Shown: piece after piece, positions 46,598 to 56,969 of the stretch
Numbering within the stretch: the stretch's first letter is position 1
Layout: each line of letters starts with the position of its first letter
Program-made: the position numbers and the translations under genes
Notes under the pieces: generated by a model
What the model was told of the DNA's origin: nothing
Database searches by the model: none
The model's input: the letters and a program-made list of their open reading frames with translations, nothing else
Origin: Symbiodinium natans
Taxonomy: Eukaryota > Sar > Dinophyceae > Suessiales > Symbiodiniaceae
Direction: 5' to 3'
NCBI GenBank assembly: GCA_905221605.1
Contig: CAJNDS010002384.1
Location: 124,001 to 188,000 of the forward strand
Length of the DNA: 64,000 nucleotides

Positions 46598-46826
46598 AAC
46601 CCTAAACCCTTTTGCAGCAGGCTTGCAGAACGTCCTCGCCTGGATGGAGCCGTCATCCCAACAACCCTAAACCCTAAACCCTAAACCCGTTTTTTGAAAC
46701 AGGAGCTGGGACATATGCCTGGAAGTGAGACTCAAGCGCCTACACGTGCTTACACCAACAAAGAACACAGACCCTAAACCCTGAACCCTAGACCCTAAAC
46801 CCTAAACCCTTTTGACCCTAAACCCT
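46598..46826. repeat. Interstitial telomere-like repeats, AACCCTAAA type
   Basis: Three short clusters of the CCCTAAA heptamer lie within about 230 bases: 46598-46611, 46663-46688 (about 3.5 units) and 46771-46826, the last with degenerate members such as CCCTGAA and CCCTAGA. All have the same orientation, C-rich on the plus strand. This is the Arabidopsis-type telomere sequence, also used by dinoflagellates. Confidence 0.93.
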
Positions 46827-48689
46827 TGGCTTGTCATGTTCCGACGAGCCGAATCTCGGACAGAGCACCGGCGCATCTCGAGGAGCCAGTGGGAAGGTCA
46901 GCGTCAGGTATCTCGGCTGCAGATTCTGCGGCCGACGGGTTCGGGAAAGTTCAAGTCCATGAAGCTGCTATTCCACGAGATTCCACGAGGCATTTAAATG
47001 GTACACGACTCATGGCTTGAGAGGAGGTGAACATGGGTGAACCTGCGGTGCAGGCTGTTCAGCTCAGACACTGCCTGTGGTACTCGAGCATCGTTTGCCT
47101 GCAGCTCAGGACATAACATCCGTGCTTCCCATGCAGACCCAATTGCTGCAACTTCTTGTGGTTCTTGTAGGTCCGAGGGCGACAGAAGCCAGTTTATTGC
47201 AGATGAGCGACTGCTTGAACTCTGCCAGACTGCAGAGTTCATCGGACGGCAAAAAGCCTACCTTACAAAGCTTCCATAATACCAAGAAACTACACCCTGA
47301 TAACTTCTGGCAAGACACGTCTCGATCTCTCGATATGCTCTACAAGTGGCAGTGATTCCCCCACGTGGTTGCTGAGCAAACTTCTGGTCAAAAACCTGCA
47401 GTCTAAATCTGCATGAAGAAGACGTGCTCGGTCAGGTCCGGTGGACACACTCGCAACATCTGACAAGCACAAAGCTTACTTGATGACAAGGTCACCTGCC
47501 TGCCCACACCAAACCGCAAAGCGGTTGGCAGCTTCTTGCCATGCCTCTCCGCAACAGGAGCTGCCGCAAGGTCATGATGGCGGTTTGGTACACTCAGCCT
47601 GGCCTCTACAACCTCATCAGAAGTCTCTGCATCTTGCCAGCGCATGCTGTAGCCTGCATGAGGGTAGAAGCTATCAGAACTGTCTTACCCTGTGAAGTCT
47701 TGCATGGTGCGTTGCCTTTCTGCAACCTGCGGATGGGTTGTCTTGGTGGCTCCAGCGCAGGGTCCATGTCGCATGCCGGTGCCAGGACGACCACCTCACA
47801 GCAAACATTTCTAGTAATGCGTGACGTGAGATATTGTGCAGTGGCGATTAGTAGGGAGGAAGTTTCTTCCTGGGTTTCACCCTTTCAAGCTGAGCACTGC
47901 ACGACATGGCCTTTGGCGGCTTCGGGCGACGGCATCTCTGCACCACTCCTACAAAGCATGCCCTTGTGCCTATTGCCTGAGGACTAACTTCATACTGGCA
48001 CGATGCCGCTCAAGCTCGACGACAAATTTGGGAAAGAACACGCATCTTGCACAATCCTCCACAAGCGGTCCCCCAGTTTGTCGAAAAGTACTTCGGCCAC
48101 CTGTGCCATGGCTGCTCGTAGCCAAGGAAACCGTCAGTGGTACATGCGAGGCAAACCTTATAAGTTGCGCTGCGCATGACTGGGCATGCCTGTCCACGCG
48201 ACTGGGAGGAGGGAAGCTGGCGCAGGCTAAGCACCAACCTCAATGAACCCCCCTCGTGCAGAAGCCACTGTCTGATCAAGGCCCAGAGTACCGCCTGTGG
48301 AAACTGTACTCAAGCCCGCGGCAGGAGCGGATACTGAACCATCTGAAACCCTGTCATGTCGTGAGCATTCAAGCGTGCATTGTTTTGTGCTCGACATATA
48401 CTCTGGTTTTGCACTTGTCCAACATCTTTCAGGCCCAGTAGCCCTCTGATGCTATCAGCTCCAGCACATCCTTATGCGAGTTCGGCACACAGCTCCGCGC
48501 AATCATCCGCGTTCGAGTCTGACTAAGGCCCTGTCTGCCAGCGGGACACGCTTCTGCTGTAGGATGACCTCTCGAAGATACAGAAGCAGCAGATGCTCTG
48601 GACGAGTAGCTGCAGAAAAATGGTGCACTTAGGGCTGTATCCCTACCACGTGCATCCTCCAACGAAGACCCACATGTGCAAGGTTGAAC

Positions 48690-49130
48690 TTATCATATCC
48701 TGTGGGATTTCAAGAATATTTGATGACATCATTAGAGCAGCACACTGATATTATGATATGATTATAGTCCTAAATTATTCTACGATTAAACACAGTCATT
48801 ACATTCTGGCATTGTGGTATTAATCTGTTTCTATATTATCAGTATCATCGTATGTTGGTACTGTACTAGTATATTAGTGTATTATCCCTTTGTACTATAA
48901 TATTATCATTGCAGTTTTTCTATTGTTACATGAATATTTCGTAGGAATATACTACACTGTTTATATAGATATATGTATATATATATATATGGTTAGTTTT
49001 TTGTAGTTCGACAGTTAGTATGTCGCGATATTCCTGTGCTGTGTTACTACATTTCTACATTGCTAGTAAAATATAAGAATGATGAATATTACGTTACGTT
49101 CTTACACTGATATGCTCTGTCAATATCAGC
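48690..49130. repeat. AT-rich island
   Basis: About 440 bases made largely of A and T, with TATTAT, ATATAT and TTATGATA motifs and no open frame of note. It contrasts sharply with the GC-balanced DNA around it. The function is unknown. Confidence 0.85.
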
Positions 49131-49410
49131 GACCAATTTTCCAGTGTCCTTCTCCTGCATGTTTATCCATGACGACTGTTCGAAACCTGAAACCAATGAA
49201 TTACTAGCCTGTACATCCTGCATCCTGGTCCATGATGTCCATGGTTGGACATGTTTTCATCAGCACCGCCAGCACTGCTACCGGGCCCCTCACCCCAACA
49301 TCAATCATTGCAAGCGCCGCACCGCGAAAATACTGCCGCGGTTGACCATTTCGGTGTATCATTTTCCAGTTGTTGGGGGAGCGCAAAGTTGTTTGCGTCA
49401 CGACTTGGTG

Positions 49411-49478
49411 CAGTATGTAGGACAATGCAGATACTGTAGGACGTATGTAGGACGTATGTGGGACGTGTGTAGGACTAG
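49411..49478. repeat. TGTAGGACG short tandem repeat
   Basis: Four or five imperfect copies of a 9-11 base unit (TGTAGGACGTA, TGTGGGACGTG, TGTAGGACTAG). Confidence 0.85.
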
Positions 49479-52436
49479 GCAGCTCTGACTTCTCCGGCCT
49501 GCAGCTCAGTTGCCGTCTCCATAAGCGCCAGGCTTATGCAACGACATCCCGCGCGCAGTGCATTCATGACGGGACGGAGGCCGTCCTGCGGCATGCGGGT
49601 GCAAAGTGGCCTGACCACATCCCACACTCAACAGAAGTAAGTTGGCTCTTTTTTCGGCTGGCCTTGTCGTTGTCCTCCTGCGTCGCTGTGCTGGGTCCTT
49701 CGGCGAATCATTCCTAATGATCTGCCACAGCGCTGCTGTGCGGACACGTTGCACAGCTTGACCACTCCAGACCGGATGCCCCGCCTTTCGGGCTGTCGGG
49801 CGCAAGCTCTGGGAGCACATGGTGGGCCGAGGCAATCCAATACTCTGTCAAGGGTCGTGTCATGTCATGACCTGGCTGGTAGAGATCTGGTTTCAGCGCC
49901 TTGGTGGCAAGTCTCCCTCGAAGACCTCTACGCAGGCAGCTTGTTCCATTACACAGCATCTCCACTTGCAACTTTCACAGCTGGCCAAAGTGGATCCACG
50001 TGTTGTCATGCGCAACTTTCTCCAAGTGGCCCCGTTGCTTGGTGAGCAGAGGCAGCAAGAAAGCCCCGCAATACTCAACTGACCCTCTTCATCCACATAG
50101 GGAACCTGCCATGCCCACAACAGATTTACAACAAGTAATAAGCAGCAATGCCTGAGTCAAGGCAGACTTTTGCACCTCTCACTGGGGGAGCTTAGTCAAG
50201 TTTAGCTCACGGAAGTGGCCTCCATGCCCTTTAACTGTGCTGCCGCACCCTCAACCACTGCGCCTGAGAGTCACTAGACATCACTAGGCAGTGCTCAGCA
50301 CCGGAGGTATCAACCTGTGCCCAAACTGTGGTACTCGGTTACGAGATGTTGCGAGTGCCTCTTGGTTGCTGCCCAAGCGGCGCTCTTCGTTCTGCACCTG
50401 GACGAGAAACCAGCTCCACTTCTCCAGGGACATGGCAGAAGAACCGTCACCAAGACCTGGCTCGAAGAGTCGCTCTGCAACGTGTCGTGAGCTGAACGGA
50501 CAGCGACACAGCGCTGCACCGGCACATGCTAGACTGCTACTGCTACGAGAAAGTATTTCAGTAGGCCAGGCACGATTCTGCAACTTTGGGTCGCAGAGCA
50601 GCTGTTCGGCTAAAAGCATGGGCTGCCTCGGTTCAGCTCAGAACGCTCATACCGTAGTAAGCTTCCTGCGCTTCACGAACAAGGGTTATGTGCTATGGTC
50701 AGGCTGCATCATGTGGCTGGCAGGCAAGCCACATGATTGACCAAAAGCTGTCGAACGTCACAGCAAGCGGGAAGAGTGCATAGCCAGCTGCTCCCTTACA
50801 AAACGTCAGTCTGGTGGCTAGCAACCGTATACTGGCGGCTAGTTGATTGAGAAGTTTCGCATGATTTGAGAGAGAAAGAGACAGCAGAGCTTGCTTGATT
50901 CAGAGCGTTGTTGGAAGTGACCCCCGCTCTACGACAACCCTGCTCGATGGCCTGGCCATCAATTGAAGGGGGGGCATCTTCCTGCAAGAGCAACCTGGCA
51001 CCAGGAAGTCAGCAAGCGTGAAACAATGTCCCTTTGCACAGTGGGACTGTACGCTCAACCTACTGATCCTAGATTCAATTGCGGCATTGCAAAGTCCACG
51101 TGGGTCAGTGCCTGTGAAGGAGGCTCGCTGCCTCACTCGGTTGTAGCTGGTCCCTCGTCCCCTGCGCATGAAGGAGGCATGTGGTGTCCAAGCTGTTCTG
51201 CGCTTCTACTGCCTGATGCAGAGAAAAAGAAAGCCGCTGACTATCGAGGCAAAAATCACAAAGCCCGACTGAGCGCACCCGCCTTGACATGTGGGCCACC
51301 AGTATTCGCTGATGCTCTGGTGTTTGTGGTGAAATGACTTTCTTTCGTCTCCTTCCGTCGGCTGTACCTTCAAAGCTGACCCAGTCATTTCGGCACGGGC
51401 CTAAAAAACGGTGCCACACTCGCATGCCGATTTTTTCCGCTCTCAGGAATGCTCGTTAAATAGGTTGCATGGGAAAATCTTGGCATTCCGATCTCCAACT
51501 CGGTCTCTTTGCATTGAGACTGCGCTTGCGCGGCTTCAGGCTCAGGAGAATGCACAAACGAACCCAGCACTACCAGATTGCTTATAGTGCAGGATAATGC
51601 AACATTGTGAGCCAGCCAATTTGGACATGGTTGTCCTCACAGGTCGCTACGCGCCAAGTGTCATGTCGCGCGAACTTGCGCTCGACGCTGCAATGAAGCA
51701 TGCGCACTATACACTCTCATTCCTTGCCCAACCTAGTCAAATTCTTGGTCAGCAAAAGCACTCGCACCTGACATGCAAGTCATCTACGAAACTCCGTGAT
51801 TGAGCGTCAACTACACACGCAGGATGCCAGCATCGTCATCGCCTGGACGGCAAAGGCCTGCAACTCATCAGCTAGCGTCTTCTGCCGCTTCTCCCACTCT
51901 TTCTTTTCCAAGCGCCCTTCTGCGGAGAGCATCAGGGCGAGAAAGCAGGATGCGCACTCATCGTCGGCACATCCGTCACGACCACGTTGCCAATTCATCA
52001 TTGGCCTTACCTAGCCGTCTCCCTCATCTAGACTTGCATTGGGGACCTTACAGTATCTGATCACGGACATTAGGCCGGACTTGTGGCTCCTCTCCCATAC
52101 CAGGGTGCCTAAGAGCACAATGCCAGCAATCGTCTTCCATCACTGCCGCTGCCATGACCATGGCTCAGTCCCAGTCTCAGTTGCTTGTGGATCTAGCCTC
52201 CTACCCGCTGCTTGAGATGAGAATGACGTGCGCATGTCAATAGAGTCTTTTGCAAGCTTTCGTGGCGCAGGAAACAGGCTGCGGTGTGGACTGTGGGCAG
52301 ACTATGGCCCTGGCTGGCGGAAGGCACTGGAAAAGTCTCCCAAACTTGAACTTCTTCCTGTGCTGCAGAGAGTGTGGCTGAACGTTCGTCCAAAAGTATC
52401 CAGAAGGCGCTCTTAATGAAACTCAGTCTTCTCAAG

Positions 52437-53010
52437 TCAAGGCAAGAATCGCATGGTGGCGGTATTTGCCTGGCGATCAAACATCTGCTTGGCAAAGGCC
52501 TTGAACTCGTCCAAGTTGGCTGCATGGCCTTCCTTGTCTGCCCTGGTCTTTCCGAGAACATCGCTGGACCGAGCAGAAAGGCGCGCAGACAGTTCGGAGA
52601 TGTCATGGGGTAGATTCGGCGCTTTGCCCAGTGGCTTGACGCAGCCTGCCAGGCAGCTGGAGGCACCAGGAAGGCAGGCCAGAAGCGAGGCGCCTCGCCG
52701 ACGAAAGGACCGGTGATCCGTCTTCAGATTCTCGAGCAAACTCGCTAATGCGTTTCGGTCCAGTTCGCTCGTGAACACCAAGACACGGATTTCCTGAGAG
52801 GATGAGCTTTGACCGCTTTGACCGCTAGGACCTGGAATCGGGACCTCCATGATCGCCAAGCCGAAGCCACTGAGCCCATCTCTCGGTTCACAGCGCACGG
52901 ACCCGACCACGCGAGAGAAGTTCAACGACTCATCCTCACACTCCAACTCGATGGTGTACCGGAAGCCCCTCTCCAACTCCAGCTTTCCCTCCAGTGGGTC
53001 CGCAAAGTCT
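52437..53010 (-). CDS. Unidentified protein, probable last exon
   Basis: Open frame of about 190 codons ending at a stop at 52437, with good protein character throughout. It reads DPDFADPLEGKLELERGFRY, TIELECEDESLNFSRVVGSV, QEIRVLVFTSELDRNALASL, ARSSDVLGKTRADKEGHAAN and LDEFKAFAKQMFDRQANTAT. The N-terminal part alternates short hydrophobic strands with acidic turns, as in a beta-sandwich. The C-terminal third is helical. The frame is closed just upstream of 53020, so a 3' splice site probably lies near 53015-53050. No family is recognised. Confidence 0.5.
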
Positions 53011-53403
53011 GGATCCAACACGCCGCAGGAAAGTCCTTCACCTCAGAAAGCATGTCACCAAATTTCGCTGATAATCGTGAATGGGTGCGGGCTGACATCC
53101 TGCAACAACGAGAAGAACTCCATGATCTCACAAAAAACCCTGGACACTCAACCTTAATGACCTACTTCTCTGTCCTTGTCTCTTTGGTTCCCTCACTGGG
53201 AGAGGTGCTGGTTCGATTTTTTTCACGCAACGTCCGCATCACGAAGGGCAACAATGTTGTGCATCTTGCGCATGTCAAGAAATAGATAATGTGGAACTTT
53301 CCAGTTTCTGAATATTATGGAATTCTCTGGGTGAGTGGGCATTTCCATTACGCGCATACAATTGCCGGGTTGGCAAGCATGCACCACCGAGGTCTACTTC
53401 GGT

Positions 53404-53519
53404 GAACCCTAAACCTAAACCCTAGCCCTTCAACATCCCCAACCCCTTTTCTCCAAGAGACTTCGCCCGCCTCGATAATATCCCTGTGAGCCAAGGCCTA
53501 ATCCCAGAACCCTAAACCG
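53404..53519. repeat. Telomere-like repeats
   Basis: AACCCTAAACCTAAACCCTAG at 53404-53424 and a single AACCCTAAAC at 53508-53517. Same orientation as the 46.6-kb cluster. Confidence 0.9.
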
Positions 53520-54389
53520 AGAAACTTGCTCCATCAGAGTTTCAGTGCAGCTCGCCCCAACGCAAAACTGCCAGCTTGCATGCCCAATACCAGCAGAGCT
53601 GCTAGGTCAGAATAAAGATTAACTACGGGTTCAAGTAGAGAAACATAGAAAAACATAGTATGAACAAAATTGCGCAGAACAAGACAGCGAGCCGACAGCC
53701 GATTGCCACATGTTGCCACAGCTGGTGCCTGCACTGAATGGTGGGGAACAGTACCTTGCATTGAGCGGTGTGCCCTGCCTGCAGAGCCCATTCTTCTGAA
53801 CGGTGGGTGCGCAGGGGTGTTGTGAGTTAGTGGAGTCGGTTTCGCACATGCCGTACGTCGCTGCACATCCATGTCGCGCGGCTGAAGGCTGCAGCTAGAA
53901 GAGAAGAAGCGGCACGAGGAAGCAGAAGAGAGTGTGTCGGCATGATGGACAGCAGGCGCACTGTTCGCGGAACGGGTCGGAATGGCTCTTTGCTTTCTTC
54001 GCTTTCGCTCTCCACCATCCCTTTGCAGTGTCCCCTCGCTCGCCCCCTACTGAGAGCATGCACGTGCCCAGGCCCAAGCCCTACGACCCTCACAAAATGA
54101 AATCTGAATGCAGCGCATGCAACGGGAAACGAGCTTGTCATAGAGCTCCACCTCCTTGTCATCGGGCTCGCGCGCCATGGCAACGGGCGACAGGTCATGG
54201 CACAACTGTGGGGTCCCGTCTCCTTTTGCAGGAGGGTGGTCGGGAAGGATAGATGCAATGATGCGAAAGTTGAATTCTGACCTGTGGATTTTGCCTGTCC
54301 TATCGTGCTGGGCAGTGGTCTCACAGGGTAGCAGCAGGTCTGAGTCTGAGCTTGTATGTCCTTGCTACAGCTCCCAGTAGCCTCGTGGA

Positions 54390-54552
54390 GCCTCTTTCTG
54401 AAAGTGAAGGTACTACTGAATCCCACCTCCAGCTGCAAGCTCTCAATGTTGCGCAACACTGCGAAGCACCTGCCCGTGGCTCCCGTCACATCAGCCTGAG
54501 CTTCAGCACTTGATTCTGCAGCTGGTGCGGGGTGAGGAGGCTTTTGAATCAC
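54390..54552 (-). CDS. Unidentified exon candidate
   Basis: The first ~55 codons of a 241-codon minus-strand frame look coding: SSAEAQADVTGATGRCFAVL then RNIESLQLEVGFSSTFTFRK. The remainder (to 53827) has the scrambled composition of non-coding DNA and I exclude it. It may be an upstream exon of the gene ending at 52437. No domain recognised. Confidence 0.3.
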
Positions 54553-55585
54553 TTGAAGTGGGTTGACCCAAAAGAATCCAAAAGATCTAAGTCGTTGACA
54601 AGCCAGAGCAGCACTGGCATCGCCTCAGCAGTTTCTTGCATTCGCCTTCAGCAATCTCACTCTCGATGTGTTGGGACTTTCAGTCTTGCTAGTCTTGGGG
54701 GCAAGGCATCAGGCAGCTGCGACGCAAGATCATCTGCATGTCCTGCAGCAAACATAGAATGCCAAGCGGCCGGAGAAAGATTTGAAGATGCAACAGTAGC
54801 GGAAGCCGTGTCACTGCTGCGGTGTCGTGGCCCAACGTGGGTCCGCAAGCGTATGGCGCAAGATGCATGGGGAGAGGAGACAGAAGGAGGTCTGATAAGT
54901 AGGCCTGCACAAAGCCGTGCCAAGGCGCGAAGAGCTGCCTGACAAGATGCGCAATCATGTGCAGGCCTTGCACGTCGATTCGGCCCGGTCCAGAGTTAGA
55001 GTTCACTTAGAATATCTTTGAATCCTTTCCCGACCCTGCCCTTCACTGCAAGGCCTCCCCGTCACCGGGAGACACGGCCAGCGACAGGGCGGCCACGCTG
55101 AGCAAAGTCCTGGCCACCTGACCCCACCAGCTCAACAACGGCATCTAATTATGCAAGCCTGCATGAGCACCATGAGCACGCTCCCCACGCATTCCCGTGT
55201 TCAAAACTGCGCGCCTCTGCCATCGCCGACCTGTTGCTCACAAAGCGGACGATGCCCCCAACAGGCCCCAAGGAACTCTTAGTAACCCTTAAACTCGTAT
55301 GCCAAGTATGTGCTTCATCTCCCACCCTGAGAGCCCGGGCGACTCCGCAAGACCTTGACGTAATGCCTCTGCCAGGTCTTCTCTGAATGCGGCTTCGGAT
55401 TTATAAGATTCAAACCCTAAACCCTAAAAGCAGTTGATTGCTCTCTCCAGTTGAAATAGATGCCTCTCGTCGCTTCTCTCAAGTGCCTTTTCTCCAAAGG
55501 CTGGCAGCTACAAGTGAACTACACAGCCTGCTGTTGCTACTGTACCTCTTTCACCACACAGCCAAGAACAGGCATCATGAGCAGA
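54553..55585. other. Intergenic DNA with one telomere-like block
   Basis: No supported gene. Two AACCCTAAA units lie at 55413-55428. Confidence 0.5.
55413..55428. repeat. Telomere-like repeat
   Basis: Two CCCTAAA heptamers in the C-rich plus-strand orientation. Confidence 0.9.
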
Positions 55586-56124
55586 TCAACTAATCAGGTT
55601 GAACAGGGCCGGCCGCACCCTCTCTGAAGACAGAAGCTGCTGTCGAACATCCTTCCACAAGGCCTGGTGTCCAGCAAGCCGATGCTGAACGCTGTCACCC
55701 ATCGTAATTACGCGAATCAGCATAACTAGATTTCCAAGTGGACGCTTTAGAGCATCATGCTCAAGCTGCGTGTTCCCTCCTGAGCCACAGCAAGTTGGGC
55801 CGAAGCTGGGCGCAGCCAGAGCCTCAGGCAAAGCACCCTTCATCTTCAAAGGAATTCACCTTTAATTGCTCGAGGCCTTGTAAAAAACACGACAGTCCAC
55901 TCAAAAGACTCTAAAAACTCTGCAGGCCCTGAACCTGCAACTGAGTTGGGCGTGTCGGCTTTTCTGGGCAACTTGGGACGGTCCTGGGAGCACGACAGAT
56001 CGGCATCGTTGGGCACGACCTCGTCGGGCCTAGGAGCTCGGCGGAATGCCGCTTTCATGCAGCTTTCAACGTCGTATGGGTTTAGGGTGTTTTGCCACCC
56101 GTCTAGCCATGCTCCACGGGGCAA
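55586..56124 (-). CDS. Unidentified protein, two exon candidates
   Basis: The upstream frame (56124-55846) reads NPYDVESCMKAAFRRAPRPD then SVAGSGPAEFLESFEWTVVF. The downstream frame (55849-55586) reads GNLVMLIRVITMGDSVQHRL, AGHQALWKDVRQQLLSSERV and RPALFNLIS before its stop. They probably represent consecutive exons with a junction near 55830-55900. A telomere-like CACCCTAAACCC on the sense strand lies within the first frame (encoding TLNP), and further telomere-like units lie directly upstream at 56132-56148. No domain recognised. Confidence 0.4.
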
Positions 56125-56131
56125 CTGAAGA

Positions 56132-56148
56132 AGGGTTTAGGGTTTAGG
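56132..56148. repeat. Telomere-like repeat, inverted orientation
   Basis: GGGTTTAGGGTTTAGG on the plus strand, opposite in orientation to the other telomere-like blocks of the window. A single GGGTTTAGGG also occurs at 56077-56086. Confidence 0.92.
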
Positions 56149-56969
56149 CTTATTTCCTATTCTGCATGTTGATATGAGGTTAACTCAATGCCGCGCATGA
56201 ACCAAAGCCTGATTTAACGTGTTCGTATTGGCCGTAGCCCGCCAACGTCTGCCAACCATATCAGCTGCGAAGCTTCTATCCCAGATTCCTTACTGCCGCC
56301 AAAAAATGTGATTGATCGATCTTGTTGTTCATGTGGTTACTAGATGTTCAAGAATCAGAGGGTTTCATAAGCAATTCCATGTCGTCAGCTCAACGACTTG
56401 GCCCTGACTTTTTTCTGACAACAACTTTCAAACCCTGGTGTGGGACTCTCGAGCCGGAGCAAGCGTCAGACAAGCCTATCAGTGCTGTTGGCACAAATAA
56501 GCTTATGTCCGCCAAACCCCAAACCCTGAACCCTATACCCCAACCCTAAACCCTAAACTTGCAGAGACTCTCAACCTCTGAGCCGTGGTCGCTGCAATCA
56601 GTGGCTGCAGCTGACGCCGGAGCCTCCAACATGGACAATCCAAAACTGAACAATGCCGACCTTTCTGCTGAGCTTAGACTCTACGTAGAGCCACACCCGG
56701 CACCTCTATCATCACAACGAGGGGGAACTGTGTCGCAGGGGATGTACTGGAGCAACAGAGTAAGCAGCACCATGAGAAATCGAGAAAGTAATAAGTGGCA
56801 GGATAGCAGCCACGAGAAAGGCAAGGTGCATGCACCCAATGACCCAATGTCAAGTCCGACAAGGCCTCGTGTTAACGACATGCCAGTATGACATGCCAGC
56901 TACTCTTGGTGGCGGGTAAGCATCCGCTTGTTATGCAAAGTTCTTTTTCAACGCATGTATCCTAAAGCC
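56149..56969. other. Intergenic DNA downstream of the hydrolase gene
   Basis: No supported gene. It contains the telomere-like block at 56513-56558 and one plus-strand frame (56559-56891) of uncertain character, with no family match. Confidence 0.45.
56513..56558. repeat. Telomere-like repeats
   Basis: Six or so exact and degenerate CCCTAAA units (CCCCAAA, CCCTGAA, CCCTATA, CCCTAAA) in the C-rich plus-strand orientation. Confidence 0.92.

Larger units (their letters stand above)
46126..52436. other. Long intergenic, repeat-containing DNA
   Basis: No confident gene in about 6.3 kb. Contents are two telomere-like blocks (46.6-46.8 kb), an AT-rich island (48.69-49.13 kb) and a TGTAGGACG repeat (49.4 kb), all listed separately. 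Weak protein-like pieces occur at 47077-47275 on the plus strand and about 50290-50450 on the minus strand (SLEKWSWFLVQVQNEERRLG). Neither is supported enough to call. Confidence 0.45.

Noticed and set aside
56221-56245. Partial resemblance to the dinoflagellate spliced leader (TTGGCCGTAGCCCGCCAA)
   Set aside because: Only the GCCGTAGCC core matches. The CATTTTGGCTCAAG part is absent, so it is not an SL relic.
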